A stretch of DNA of 64,000 nucleotides. Source: Bin87 sp965262485 (GTDB lineage: Bacteria > Chloroflexota > Dehalococcoidia > Lucifugimonadales > UBA3495). The stretch lies in the NCBI GenBank assembly GCA_965262485.1, contig OZ253540.1, positions 2,356,001 to 2,420,000 of the forward strand. The letters are read 5' to 3'. The notes beneath the pieces are model-generated. The model saw only the letters and a list, made by a program, of their open reading frames with translations. It did no database searches and was not told the origin of the DNA. Below, piece after piece: positions 46,396 through 55,344 of the stretch. Each line of letters starts with the position of its first letter. Within the stretch, counting starts at the first letter, position 1. The position numbers and the translations under genes are program-made.

Positions 46396-46753
46396 CGGAG
46401 ACTGGGAAGACGTCTGGCGCATCAGTGCCCGTCTTGGGGATGATGGGTCGCTGGAACTGCCTGCGCGGCTGGCCGACCAGCTAATCTCCATGGGACTTGG
46501 GAGGGTTCTGGACCCCTTCGCCGGCGTGGGCATCATCGGCCTGGCGGCGGCCAGTAAGAACCGGGATTGGGTCCTCTTCGCCAAAAGCCCTGTTGACCAG
46601 CACACGTTTCGACAAAGCCTGCAGGCTTTCCTCCGAGAACGCGCTATGACGCCGAAGGTCGAATCCGTGCGTCCGCGTCCGCAGAGCCGGTCCACCGGTA
46701 GGAAGCCATCTCGACCGGCATCGGATCGGCCGGGCCAAAACAGTCTGTTCTGA
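46396..46753 (+). pseudogene. DNA methyltransferase C-terminal fragment
   Basis: In plus frame the sequence reads DWEDVWRISARLGDDGS, LPARLADQLISMGLGRVLDP-FAGVGIIGLAAASKNRDW, and ends ...RPGQNSLF. This is the motif I region of a beta-class DNA methyltransferase, with VLDPFAGVG replacing the more usual SGT ending. The N-terminal half with DPPY is missing. It resembles the corresponding part of the gene at 39521. Confidence 0.65.
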
Positions 46754-46917
46754 CGCCTTGCCTTTGCCGTGGGTATCCTGCCGGCGTCATCCGTCGCCGA
46801 AGCCGGGAATGTTCCCGTCGTTGGGTTCCCGGCCTCTTGGCGTAGTAGGTACTAACTAACTATAATGGTGCAAGGCGTCTGTCCGTTGAATGTTAGCCAG
46901 TGGCGCCGGAGGCCATC

Positions 46918-47322
46918 ATGGTGATTGATAGAGAGCAGAGGTACCGGGACATGGCGATGCGGGGCAAGTACCGGAGACTGTATGCGCACCTCTGCGGCCT
47001 GCGCTCCCGGGAGTGGAGCGCTTCCTTCGTCGAGGTGGAGGCGGTGCTCAGTTTCCAGCTTCCTCTCTCGGCCCGTATGCACCGGCCCTGGTGGGCCAAC
47101 CAAAGCCGGGGGAACGGGCATAGCCACGCCCTGGCCTGGACCACGGCCGGATGGGAGACCGCCCAGGTCGACATGGAGGCCGAGACGCTGCTGTTCCGGC
47201 GCAAGCATCCCGAGCCTGTTGCAGACCGCACCCTCGACGAGGTTTGGCCCGTCCACTCTGCCGGCGCGTGGCCGTCAGACCTGAGCCTCCGCCGGGAGGA
47301 AATCTACGATGAGAGGATTTAG
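46918..47322 (+). CDS. DUF7662-like protein paired with a PIN toxin
   Basis: ATG 46918, five bases after GGAGG, gives 134 residues: KYRRLYAHLCGLRSREWSAS, FVEVEAVLSFQLPLSARMHR, PWWANQSRGNGHSHALAWTT, AGWETAQVDMEAETLLFRR. This YxPLxxxLxxxxxxxxxxxFxxIExILGxxLPxSAxxxxxWWxN pattern defines DUF7662, whose role is unknown. The PIN-domain gene starts eight bases downstream, so the two form an operon; I infer that this protein may be the antitoxin. Confidence 0.75.
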   Translation: MVIDREQRYRDMAMRGKYRRLYAHLCGLRSREWSASFVEVEAVLSFQLPLSARMHRPWWANQSRGNGHSHALAWTTAGWETAQVDMEAETLLFRRKHPEPVADRTLDEVWPVHSAGAWPSDLSLRREEIYDERI

Positions 47323-47330
47323 GCCGGCCG

Positions 47331-47753
47331 ATGTTCGTCGACACCAACATCCTGGTGAACGCCCGAATCCTCGAGGCGCCGCACCACGAATCCGCCCGGG
47401 CCGGTCTGGAAAGCGCCCTTCGCGGCCCTGAACCGCTACGCATCAGCCGCCAGGTCATGCGCGAGTACCTGGCGGTCGTAACCCGTCCCCAGGCTTGGCC
47501 GGTGCCCATCACCCGCGGGGAAGCGCTCGACGACATCGGCCGCCTGAACCAGGTTTTCGAGGTGCTTGAGGACGGTCCGCGGGTGACCGAGATGCTGGTG
47601 GCCCTGTGCCGGGCCGTTCAGGTAGGAGGATGGCACGTTCACGACGCCAACATCGTGGCCACCATGCTGGCCCACGGTGAGCGCCGGCTGCTCACGTTCA
47701 ATGCCGCGGACTTCCGGCGCTACGAGGAGCGAATTGAACTGGTGACCGCCTGA
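47331..47753 (+). CDS. PIN-domain toxin
   Basis: The 140 residues have MFVDTNILVNARI (Asp), SRQVMREYLAVV (Glu), GWHVHDANIVATMLAHGERR and LLTFNAADFRRYE (two Asp), a complete PIN nuclease set. It follows the DUF7662-like gene at eight bases and ends at 47753. This is the second PIN toxin within 2 kb, with a different upstream partner from the VapC at 45459. It should cleave RNA. Confidence 0.85.
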   Translation: MFVDTNILVNARILEAPHHESARAGLESALRGPEPLRISRQVMREYLAVVTRPQAWPVPITRGEALDDIGRLNQVFEVLEDGPRVTEMLVALCRAVQVGGWHVHDANIVATMLAHGERRLLTFNAADFRRYEERIELVTA

Positions 47754-47935
47754 CTCTCCCGGCCAGCTCCATGTCCGGTTCCACAAACCCAGCAGGCGCC
47801 TACCGCGCTGCCGAATTCAGACTTGGGTTCCCCACGCTCGTATCGAGCGGCTACAGCCGGCGCTCCCGGCAACCTGGCGTGCGCTGCCGCCTTCTCATAA
47901 CCACAATCACATCCGATGACCACGGAGGTCATGCC

Positions 47936-48409
47936 ATGAAATGGAAAGAACTCATCGCCCTGGCGCGGGAGATGGCGGCAACTCCGCCGTCTGACCGTCT
48001 CCACCAGACCAAGCTTCGTCTCGCGGTCAGCACCGTCTATTACGCCGTGTACCACGCCCTTGCCCGCAGCAACGCAGACCTGCTGGTGGGGCAGTCCGAA
48101 CCGCAGGGCAGCGCGCCGGAGTGGAGCCGAGTCTACGCGGCCCTGGGTGGCGACTCGGCACATGAGCTGATGCAGGCCGACTTTTCCAAGTACCCCGCAG
48201 CGGTCCGGCGTTTCGTCGATGCCTTTCTCGCCGTGCACCACCAGCGGCTGCTGGCCGAGGAGGACCCGGTGGTCACTTTCGCCGCCGCTGAGGCCCAGGA
48301 TTGGATCGAGCAATCGGAGATAGCCATCGCCGAGTTCCTGTCCGTAGAGCCCGGGCAGCGCAGGGCCTTTGCCCTTCAGCCGCTGCCGGTCCAGCCCTCG
48401 GAGCAATAG
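47936..48409 (+). CDS. HEPN-like small protein
   Basis: From ATG 47936, after GGAGG, the 157 residues are helical: MKWKELIALAREMAATPPSD, LRLAVSTVYYAVYHALARS, then SAHELMQADFSKYPAAVRRF and DWIEQSEIAIAEFL. The RRAVSTAYYAxFHxLA-type helix is typical of the HEPN superfamily, which includes RNase toxins and partner proteins. No Rx4-6H motif is obvious, so catalytic activity is doubtful. It may be linked to the preceding PIN/DUF7662 pair, but the 180-base gap speaks against one operon. Confidence 0.6.
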   Translation: MKWKELIALAREMAATPPSDRLHQTKLRLAVSTVYYAVYHALARSNADLLVGQSEPQGSAPEWSRVYAALGGDSAHELMQADFSKYPAAVRRFVDAFLAVHHQRLLAEEDPVVTFAAAEAQDWIEQSEIAIAEFLSVEPGQRRAFALQPLPVQPSEQ

Positions 48410-48430
48410 CTACCACCGGTGAGGCTGTCG

Positions 48431-48900
48431 TCATGCGGTGAGGTCCACCGGCGCCCAGCCGCCACCGCGGTAACGCCAGGCGTGGCGCGGCCCCAAGTCC
48501 AGGATTAGGATGTCCCCGTCGCAACCGGCGTTGAGCATCCGCTGGGCCACGTCCATGGGGAACTCGCTCACGGGCTTGACCTCGGCGTAGGCCTCGACGC
48601 CGTTCAGGACGAGCCGAAAGTTGGGCATCCAGCTGCCGAACTTTACCGGCTCGTACTCCCAGGCGATCCCGCGCCGATCGAAGTGTGCCGCCCACCGCGC
48701 CTCCAGCTGGCTGCGGAAAGTGGCGCCACCGTACTCGGTGATGATGGGAGTCTGCTCGGCACCCAGGGTGTGAGGTGCCACGCTGGCCACCCAGCGGTGC
48801 AGCGCAACGGCGGTATCCTCCCTGAGCAGGCGCTCCCGCTCCGAACGCTGTCCCGGCTGGCGGGCAATCTCCAGTAGTGCCTGGGTGTAACGGACATAGG
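48431..48900 (-). pseudogene. C-terminal fragment of a second MrfA-like helicase
   Basis: The 155 homologous residues (YTQALLEIARQPGQRSERER..., TEYGGATFRSQLEARWAAHF, AYAEVKPVSEFPMDVAQRM) are nearly the same as the last part of the helicase at 40443. Relative to it, TPDF has become MPNF, so one catalytic Asp of the PD-(D/E)XK domain is Asn. The motor domain is missing; the match begins at about 48900. Confidence 0.85.
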
Positions 48901-49009
48901 GATCCTGCGGCGAGGTAATGACGTACGCGCCGCGGCAAACGGACGACGGCATCCGCCACCGTATCATAGGGATACAATCGCGCGGTGACGCAAATCGCGT
49001 TTACGCCGT

Positions 49010-49072
49010 CGGGGAAATCCCCGTACAAACTGGTTCACGGAATGGATGTTGGGCGAACCAAATCGGGTATCC
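49010..49072. repeat. Dispersed repeat copy
   Basis: CCCCGTACAAACTGGTTCAC, then GGAATGGATGTTGGGCGAAC and GGGTATCCATTAGGGG. Related copies lie at about 45035-45080 and 26806-26860. GGTTC and GAACC can pair. Confidence 0.6.
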
Positions 49073-49137
49073 ATTAGGGGTATGTTGACAGGAAAGCTTG
49101 AAATTCAAGCCTGTAGAGACAAAGGAAACCATCCGGC

Positions 49138-50622
49138 CTAAAAGGGTTCCCTGTACTCTGGCGGCAGGGCCTTTCTCCCGTTCTCAATGGACCTCATGGT
49201 TTCTCCCCAGGTCCTATTTGTTCCAGTCGCTGCGCCGCTGCCTTGACCGAGGCGCGCAGTCGTATGACGGGAGGTGACCGCTTTCGCCGCTTCATCGAGA
49301 CCAGGGAATAGAGTCTCACGCGTGACGTGGAGCAATTCGAGCTCCTTCAAAATCCGGCTCTTACATCCGGGTGGGATGGTCAACGTGTAATGATGATAGC
49401 TTGGTATCGACTCGTTCCATCGGACAATCTGGTCGCGCTCGAATCTTTCGTGAAACGCCGAAATCAAGAATGCCCCGGCCTGAGCCCTCAGTCGCTCGAC
49501 CGACTGTTGGGGTTCGACAATGAACACCCGGAACAAGTCCCGTGGGTCGATGCGACGCTGGAAATGCGGTTTCTCTATCCCGATCAGGTGGTAGAGCCTG
49601 TTCATCACCTGGGAATAATGTAGTCTAGTCCAATCGCAGCCGCGCCGTTTGCCCAGCAACAGATTCTGTTCGGACCGCGTGAGCTTGGCAAAGTTCGTTA
49701 TAACGCTGACAGTGTCGCTGTTGTACGGTTTTACCATGCTATGAGGGACGGCGAACACGTGCAGGCGTCCCTCCTCATCGATCAGGTCCCCATCGCAAGC
49801 GTAGAATAGCGCCGCTAAAGGGTTCTTGGTAACGTCCAGCAGTCTGGTCTTGAGCCCATGGTGCTGCGCCAGAACCCATTGATCCAATGCCGAAACCATC
49901 CCGGAGAAGTCCTCGGGGCGACGGGTCATCATGTCGAGCAACATCCGACCTTCGCTTTCCCGCAACTGAGTGCGCCGCATCGCTGATGGACGCAATTTCC
50001 AGTGCTTCTCTTCGCCGCGGTAATACAGTTCAAAATCGCTCGTCGCACTGCGCCGCTCACGCAGATCCAAGCACATATCAATCAGGTCAGCCACACGCCT
50101 GATGACCGTCCTGGCCGGCGTTCCCGGATCTTTGGCAGGGTCCATATGCCGAAATAGGTGTGCCCGCCAGGGGCGTGTCGCCGTCAGATCAGTTCCGGTC
50201 AAGTTGGCAGCGGCGAACTCGGTTTGGTCCACCTTGGCGCCCCGCAGGACGGCGTTCTCCAAGTTCGCATACGTGAACCTTGCTCCGGTCAGGTCGGCGG
50301 CCTCCAGGTTCGCTTCCCGAAGGTCTGCGTTGAGGAAATGCGCCTTCCGGAGGTTGAAACTGGCATACGGATTGTGAAAGTCGGTCCGCGCCAGGTTGGT
50401 AAAACTGAGATTGGCCGCGGGATATTCCGTAGCCTGTTCGACGGAGCGGCCCTGCTCGCGCTCGGCCTGCTGGACCAGGAAGAAACCGACGTGGGCACCG
50501 CTCAAGTCGCGTTGGTGTCCGCCGCTCGCCGGAAGACCGCGTCCTCTGTCCCAAGCGTTCATATTCGCGTTCCAAGATTGAACGCCCTGCAGGAATAGTT
50601 GAAGGTCCTCATCGTTCGCCAT
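49138..50622 (-). CDS. Pentapeptide-repeat protein with FRG domain
   Basis: From ATG 50622 the protein has 494 residues. Residues about 65-145 are pentapeptide repeats (ANLSFTNLARTDF, LRKAHFLNADLREANLEAAD, LTGARFTYANLENAVLRGAK). Residues about 190-430 form an FRG domain: FELYYRGEEKHWKLRPSAMR, LAQHHGLKTRLLDVTKNPLA, ALFYACDG. FRG proteins are frequent in defence islands and have no settled activity. Pentapeptide helices mimic DNA or serve as scaffolds. The fusion of both is unusual. The frame is intact and the gene is monocistronic. Confidence 0.85.
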   Translation of the reverse strand: MANDEDLQLFLQGVQSWNANMNAWDRGRGLPASGGHQRDLSGAHVGFFLVQQAEREQGRSVEQATEYPAANLSFTNLARTDFHNPYASFNLRKAHFLNADLREANLEAADLTGARFTYANLENAVLRGAKVDQTEFAAANLTGTDLTATRPWRAHLFRHMDPAKDPGTPARTVIRRVADLIDMCLDLRERRSATSDFELYYRGEEKHWKLRPSAMRRTQLRESEGRMLLDMMTRRPEDFSGMVSALDQWVLAQHHGLKTRLLDVTKNPLAALFYACDGDLIDEEGRLHVFAVPHSMVKPYNSDTVSVITNFAKLTRSEQNLLLGKRRGCDWTRLHYSQVMNRLYHLIGIEKPHFQRRIDPRDLFRVFIVEPQQSVERLRAQAGAFLISAFHERFERDQIVRWNESIPSYHHYTLTIPPGCKSRILKELELLHVTRETLFPGLDEAAKAVTSRHTTARLGQGSGAATGTNRTWGETMRSIENGRKALPPEYREPF

Positions 50623-51007
50623 GGACGCGCTCACTATTAGGGTGTCGTTTGATTGTAGTGATCCTTCGATTCGACTAATGGAAAAGTTACAGGCTTATCT
50701 GGCATCGCAACACCCGTGCCAAGGCTGTGGCAAGCCCGTCTGCAATGGTGACGATTCTGCCGCCACTACGGATTGCGTCTAATCTACCAGCAACGCGCTT
50801 CCCGGACCTGCTGCTGGACTGACCTGTAATCAGTGCCCCGCTGTAAAACCCGGGCCCGCTCAGACCGTGTTCGCCATCGAAATCCAGGGGGCGAATCGCC
50901 AGCAATCTGCAATTTGTCCACCCAACTGGGGCTGACGGCCCAGAAGAGCAACCCTACGATGATCATAAAAACGCTTCCGTTGAGCGACGGAATGTTGTGG
51001 GGTCGAA
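50623..51007. other. Divergent promoter region, no gene seen
   Basis: The interval separates the FRG gene (minus) from the viperin gene (plus). Short shadow frames only. It should contain the promoters of both, but no clear -35/-10 pair could be chosen. Confidence 0.4.
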
Positions 51008-51877
51008 ATGAACATCTCAAGCGAAATACCTTCGGTCAACTTCCACCTGTGGAAGCCTTGTAACATGAAGTGCCGGTTCTGCTTCGCGACCTTTCAGGAT
51101 ATCGGGCAGGACGTTCTGCCCAAAGGACACCTGCCGCGTGAGGATTGCCTCGCCGTTGTGGATGCGCTGGCCAGCGCGGGGTTCGACAAAATCAACTTCG
51201 CCGGCGGCGAACCCACCCTCTGCCCCTGGCTCCCGGACCTCATACGGCAGGCCAAGGAACTGGGATGCACCACGTCCATAGTCACCAACGGCAGCCGGAT
51301 CACGCCGGAGTGGCTTGACCAAGTCGACAGTCACTTGGATTGGGCCACCTTGAGCATAGACACGGTGGATCCGCAGAAGCTGGAAGCATCAGGACGAACG
51401 ACCCGAAACGGCCCTCTCAGCGAGGACGACTACCTAGGCGTCATTGGTATGCTGAAGGAGCATGGTATCCGCCTTAAAATCAACACCGTAGTGGTGCGAA
51501 GCAATTGCGACGAGGACCTGACCGGTTTCATCGCCAGGGCACGGCCAGAGCGGTGGAAATTGCTGCAGGTGCTTCCGATCAACGGCCAGAACGATGGGTC
51601 GGTCGACGACCAGGTGATCACTCCCGAGCAGTTCGCCCGCTACGTGGCCCGCAACCAGGGTGTGGAAGCCATGGGCATCGCGGTGGTTCCGGAGAACAAT
51701 GAGCTGATGACCGGCAGCTACGTGATGGTCGATCCGGCGGGCCGCTTCTTCGACAACGTGGCCAGGACCCACGTGTACAGTCGCCCCATAAACGACGTCG
51801 GTGTCGGTGCCGCGCTGCGCGAGGTATCGGTCGACCCTGACAAATTCCGGTTGCGGGATGGCCTATATGATTGGTAA
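51008..51877 (+). CDS. Prokaryotic viperin (radical SAM antiviral enzyme)
   Basis: The 289 residues start with VNFHLWKPCNMKCRFCFATF, giving the radical-SAM Cx3Cx2C cluster at Cys18, 22 and 25, then NFAGGEPTLCPWLPDLI (GGEP) and VTNGSRI. The N-F-H...C-N-M-x-C-x-F-C-F signature and the aromatic C-terminal end (GLYDW) mark viperins. These make 3'-deoxy-3',4'-didehydro ribonucleotides that stop viral RNA synthesis. Characterised prokaryotic viperins are about 280-420 residues. A 16-base gap to the downstream HTH-TPR gene suggests an operon. All core residues look intact. Confidence 0.92.
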   Translation: MNISSEIPSVNFHLWKPCNMKCRFCFATFQDIGQDVLPKGHLPREDCLAVVDALASAGFDKINFAGGEPTLCPWLPDLIRQAKELGCTTSIVTNGSRITPEWLDQVDSHLDWATLSIDTVDPQKLEASGRTTRNGPLSEDDYLGVIGMLKEHGIRLKINTVVVRSNCDEDLTGFIARARPERWKLLQVLPINGQNDGSVDDQVITPEQFARYVARNQGVEAMGIAVVPENNELMTGSYVMVDPAGRFFDNVARTHVYSRPINDVGVGAALREVSVDPDKFRLRDGLYDW

Positions 51878-51893
51878 AGAACACGAGGACAAC

Positions 51894-54467
51894 ATGAAGG
51901 AACGCCGAGTTACTCCCCACCTTCCCACCAGTGGCCAGATCATCGGAGCTTTGGTCACAAGGTTGGGCATCAGGCACCCCGTACTCCAGAGCAGAACGGC
52001 GCGCCGGTATTTCTCCGCTGATCCGGAGTGCCTGGTGAAGGATTCCACCAGGGCCGAGATCATCGAGGCCATAGCGGAGGTGTTGACCGGCTCCGGCTCC
52101 GGTTTCGTTGCGTCGCCGCAGACGAGAGAGGACAACTACGAGCTGGCGCCCGCGTTGGCCTCCATGCTACAGTGGCACGCGGACAACTGGGATCTGTTCC
52201 GATCGTTCCTCCGGCGGAGGACCATGAGCGTCCTGCCCAGCCACCTGCCGAAGGTCTGGAAGGCATACGTCAGGCTTGCCGTCATCGGCTTGGCCCTCAG
52301 GGTAGCCGCCCATCTGCATCTTGCTGGATCGTCGCCGGCAGTGCTGGACTTCCTCGGTTGGGCGAGCGTCGGTGCTCGAGGAGACTTTCTCAACCGTAAG
52401 CGCGAGCAGACCCCCCTCTCTCTGGAGGGCTTCGCCGAGAAGGTGGGCGTGACCGACAACACCGTCGATGGTTGGATGTACCACGGCGCCCGGCCGTCCA
52501 ATGACAACCTCGCGCAGATAGCCGAGGTACTGGCTGACCATATTGAAGGTTCGAACACAGCGGGCATGGCCCTTGAACTGCAAGCCCTCTACTGGGTCAG
52601 TGACGTCGCCGCCCTGTTGGCCGAGCACATAGGCATCGAGGCCGTTGACGATGCCATCGGGCGATTGCACCGGTACGCTGAGGTAACCTATCGCATAATT
52701 GACGACCAGGTCCCTGACGAAGACCGTGCAGCGGATCTCACCGTGTTGGCTGACCTGGGTGTTGGCGCCCGCCTTGCGGAACCTCTGCTGTCGGCCCTGA
52801 TTGAACAGGAACCGGATGACGAATGGCGTGAGGACCTGCGTTCCACCGGGATGGACTGGGTCCACCGCGTCCTCGCGGTCAATCTCCGCGTTCATTTGGC
52901 TGGGGAGGACATCCTCATCCAGGAGACGGAAGGGCGCCTGCTCGAGGACTGGGATGTCAGCAACCCCGAGGCCTACGCCCATTACCGGCGCTCCATGGAA
53001 CTCCAGGTTCAGGGAAGACTCCACGAAGCCCTGGCAGAGGTGGAGACCGCAGCCCGGCTCGATCCATTGGACCCGGCTTACCCCTTTACGCTGGGGTCGG
53101 TGAAAACCGGCATCGGCATCGAGTGTGGGGATATGCCCCTCGTCAAAGCGGGGATGGATGCGTTATGGCTGGCGGTTACGCTGGACCCCAAGTGGATTCC
53201 TCCCTGGACCGAAATCGGCTCGACTCTGCTCCATACCGACAGACCGACGGAAGCGGTCACCCACCTCCGTAGCGTGAAACCGGAATGTGGTCCAGCGGAT
53301 TTCCACTACTACAACACGTTGGGGGCTGCCTACTGGAAGCTGGACCAGTTGCCCGAGGCCCTGGCAGCGTTCGAGGCGGCACTCGAACTGGACCCCGAGG
53401 AGACGGCCGCTCTGCTGGCGGCCTCGGAAATCGCCCTGTTGATCGGCGATGGCAAAAAGCACCGGCGGTACCTCCGAAGGGCCCAGCATTTCGGAGCGGA
53501 CGACGGCACACTCAAAATCTGGGAACTGCTCCGAGAATTCGGTCAAAAAGCCCAGGACAATGTCGACACTGCCGAGCACGACCGGAAGATCGCCGTCATG
53601 GATACCGTCATCAGGCTCAGCCCAGATGACGACTATGCCCACGTCACCAGGGGGCTGGCGCATTTCGCCAAGGGCGATGTAGACCTGGCCATCGCGGACA
53701 TGGACGCCGTTCTACAGTTGGACCCGGGCCACGCGGCCGCGTACATGCTGCGGGGTATTCTGTTCGGAAACCGGAAGCAGTGGGACCGGATGGTAGCCGA
53801 CATGAGCGAGCTCATCCGGCTCAGACCTGACGATGCGGCGGCCTATTACTACCGAGGACAGGCCTACGTTGAACAGGACGCGTTGGACCAGGCGCTCATC
53901 GACTTGTGCGAAGCCATCCGCCTCGACCCCGACCATGCCGATGCCCACTGCGGCCGTGGTGATTGCCACCGGTACAAAGGCGAGTACGACAAGGCCATCG
54001 TGGATTTCGACACCGCGCTGCAGCTAGATCCCAAGAATGCTGCGGCTCATCTGGGCCGGGGAGCAGCCTATCGAATGAAGGGCGATCCTGACCGGGCCAT
54101 CGCCGATTTCGACGACGCGCTCCGCCTCAAGCCCAACGAACCGCTTGCCTATCGGTTCCGCGGGGACGCCTATCTCGCCAAAGAGGAATATGACCGGACG
54201 ATTGCTGACTGCAACAGTGCCCTGAAACTCAACCCGGGCGACGCAATGGCTTATTTCACCCGGGGCAACGGCCACCTGTTCAAGGGACGGTTCGAGCTCG
54301 CTTTGGCAGATTTTGAGGCGGCTGTCCAATCTGACCCGAACAGCGCGGACGCTACCTACGCCTGCGGCTTGGCCCGCCAATTACTAGGAAACGACGATGG
54401 CGCAGAGAAGGATTTCCAACGCGCCCGCGAACTGGGCTACGACGACCGGAACCCAGAATGCTGCTGA
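51894..54467 (+). CDS. HTH and TPR-repeat protein in the viperin operon
   Basis: ATG 51894 lies five bases after GAGG and gives 857 residues. About residues 160-230 contain an XRE-like helix-turn-helix (LSLEGFAEKVGVTDNTVDGW, MYHGARPSNDNLAQIAEVL). From about 360 to the end there are some twelve TPR motifs (AIADMDAVLQLDPGHAAAY, ALIDLCEAIRLDPDHADAH, AIVDFDTALQLDPKNAAAH). TPR arrays bind proteins. Because it directly follows viperin, it may sense infection or control viperin output; this is inference, as a kinase is the more usual partner gene. Confidence 0.85.
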   Translation: MKERRVTPHLPTSGQIIGALVTRLGIRHPVLQSRTARRYFSADPECLVKDSTRAEIIEAIAEVLTGSGSGFVASPQTREDNYELAPALASMLQWHADNWDLFRSFLRRRTMSVLPSHLPKVWKAYVRLAVIGLALRVAAHLHLAGSSPAVLDFLGWASVGARGDFLNRKREQTPLSLEGFAEKVGVTDNTVDGWMYHGARPSNDNLAQIAEVLADHIEGSNTAGMALELQALYWVSDVAALLAEHIGIEAVDDAIGRLHRYAEVTYRIIDDQVPDEDRAADLTVLADLGVGARLAEPLLSALIEQEPDDEWREDLRSTGMDWVHRVLAVNLRVHLAGEDILIQETEGRLLEDWDVSNPEAYAHYRRSMELQVQGRLHEALAEVETAARLDPLDPAYPFTLGSVKTGIGIECGDMPLVKAGMDALWLAVTLDPKWIPPWTEIGSTLLHTDRPTEAVTHLRSVKPECGPADFHYYNTLGAAYWKLDQLPEALAAFEAALELDPEETAALLAASEIALLIGDGKKHRRYLRRAQHFGADDGTLKIWELLREFGQKAQDNVDTAEHDRKIAVMDTVIRLSPDDDYAHVTRGLAHFAKGDVDLAIADMDAVLQLDPGHAAAYMLRGILFGNRKQWDRMVADMSELIRLRPDDAAAYYYRGQAYVEQDALDQALIDLCEAIRLDPDHADAHCGRGDCHRYKGEYDKAIVDFDTALQLDPKNAAAHLGRGAAYRMKGDPDRAIADFDDALRLKPNEPLAYRFRGDAYLAKEEYDRTIADCNSALKLNPGDAMAYFTRGNGHLFKGRFELALADFEAAVQSDPNSADATYACGLARQLLGNDDGAEKDFQRARELGYDDRNPECC

Positions 54468-54527
54468 TTCACATCCACGTCTCTTGCTTGGAAGCCACCG
54501 GCGGACGATCGGCTCTCAGGGGAGCGG

Positions 54528-54997
54528 TCACGCACCTTGATCGTTCCAAAGCCAGAAGGATTGATGGCCGACAGCTGGGACCCACTCGGGCAATGGCTTC
54601 ACCTCGGCGAGGAACCACGGCCAGCGGCCGGGACTGAAATCACCCCAAGGGTCGGTCCGCGTCCGTCCCAGACCCACGGCGCATCCGGTTTCGGTGCTAA
54701 GGTCATGCACCGCGTGCCCGGTCAGTGGGTTGATGTTTGCCACACGTGCCGTGTCGGCCAGGATAGCGGTGGCCAGCACCGCGCCCACCGGAATGGTTGG
54801 CGCCAGTTCTCTCCCAGGCGGGCCCGCAGCTCCAGCTCAACAGGACCACCCGGTTGCTTGGCCACCCGCTGGCCGGCGTGGACGGCGATGGTCTCGCCCA
54901 CCAGCAGCTCCGGCGCAGGCCAGGATCTGGTCTCCACGGTCTTGACGCCCAGGGCGATCAGCGAAGCCCAGGGCTGGTGCAGGGTGATTGCGTACAT
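54528..54997 (-). pseudogene. ASCH-domain protein, one frameshift
   Basis: ATG 54997 begins MYAITLHQPWASLIALGVKT, VETRSWPAPELLVGETIAVH: the ASCH/PUA-like fold, which binds RNA or modified bases. At about 54795 the frame changes, from ENWRQP to TIPVGAVLATAILADTARVA, and continues to PWGDFSPGRWPWFLAEVKP and the stop at 54528. A single extra or missing base explains it. The gene starts within the stop codon of the preceding small gene (TGATG). A truncated relative lies at 46266-46395. Confidence 0.75.
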
Positions 54998-55233
54998 CAG
55001 TCCATTGGGCGAGGCGTCAGGCCCGCTCCGTATGGTTCACTCCCGGGTAACAGCCATACCGGACCGGCGCCAGCCTTCACCTCGATGATGAAACCAGCGG
55101 CCACTGCAGCTCGCAGCGCATGATGTTGACAGTAGTCCTGTCCGGTGATGCGGTACAGGCTCTTGACGTAGACGGTGTGGGGAACGTGGACGGGCGGCTC
55201 CAGTTCGGCGCCGCAGGCCCCGCGGTCGGCCAT
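54997..55233 (-). CDS. Small hypothetical protein coupled to the ASCH gene
   Basis: ATG 55233 is preceded by AGGAGGTGAGAG, a strong ribosome binding site. The 78 residues contain HTVYVKSLYRITGQDYCQHH, ALRAAVAAGFIIEVKAGAGP, VWLLPGSEPYG, a small mixed alpha/beta protein I cannot name. Its TGA overlaps the ASCH start, so both are translated together. Start and reading frame are well supported; function is unknown. Confidence 0.7.
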   Translation of the reverse strand: MADRGACGAELEPPVHVPHTVYVKSLYRITGQDYCQHHALRAAVAAGFIIEVKAGAGPVWLLPGSEPYGAGLTPRPMD

Positions 55234-55344
55234 TCTCTCACCTCCTGGTGATCTGACTGGTTGCCGGCATTATAGTGAACAGACCCCCGCCTCGTTTGTC
55301 GTTTTCCCCGACCCGTCGCCCTCCGCACTGCGCAGTCGTTTGCT

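Noticed and set aside
49094..49112. Hairpin CTTGAA-A-TTCAAG as a terminator for the FRG gene
   Set aside because: Short AT-rich palindrome without a following U run on the minus strand; could be chance.
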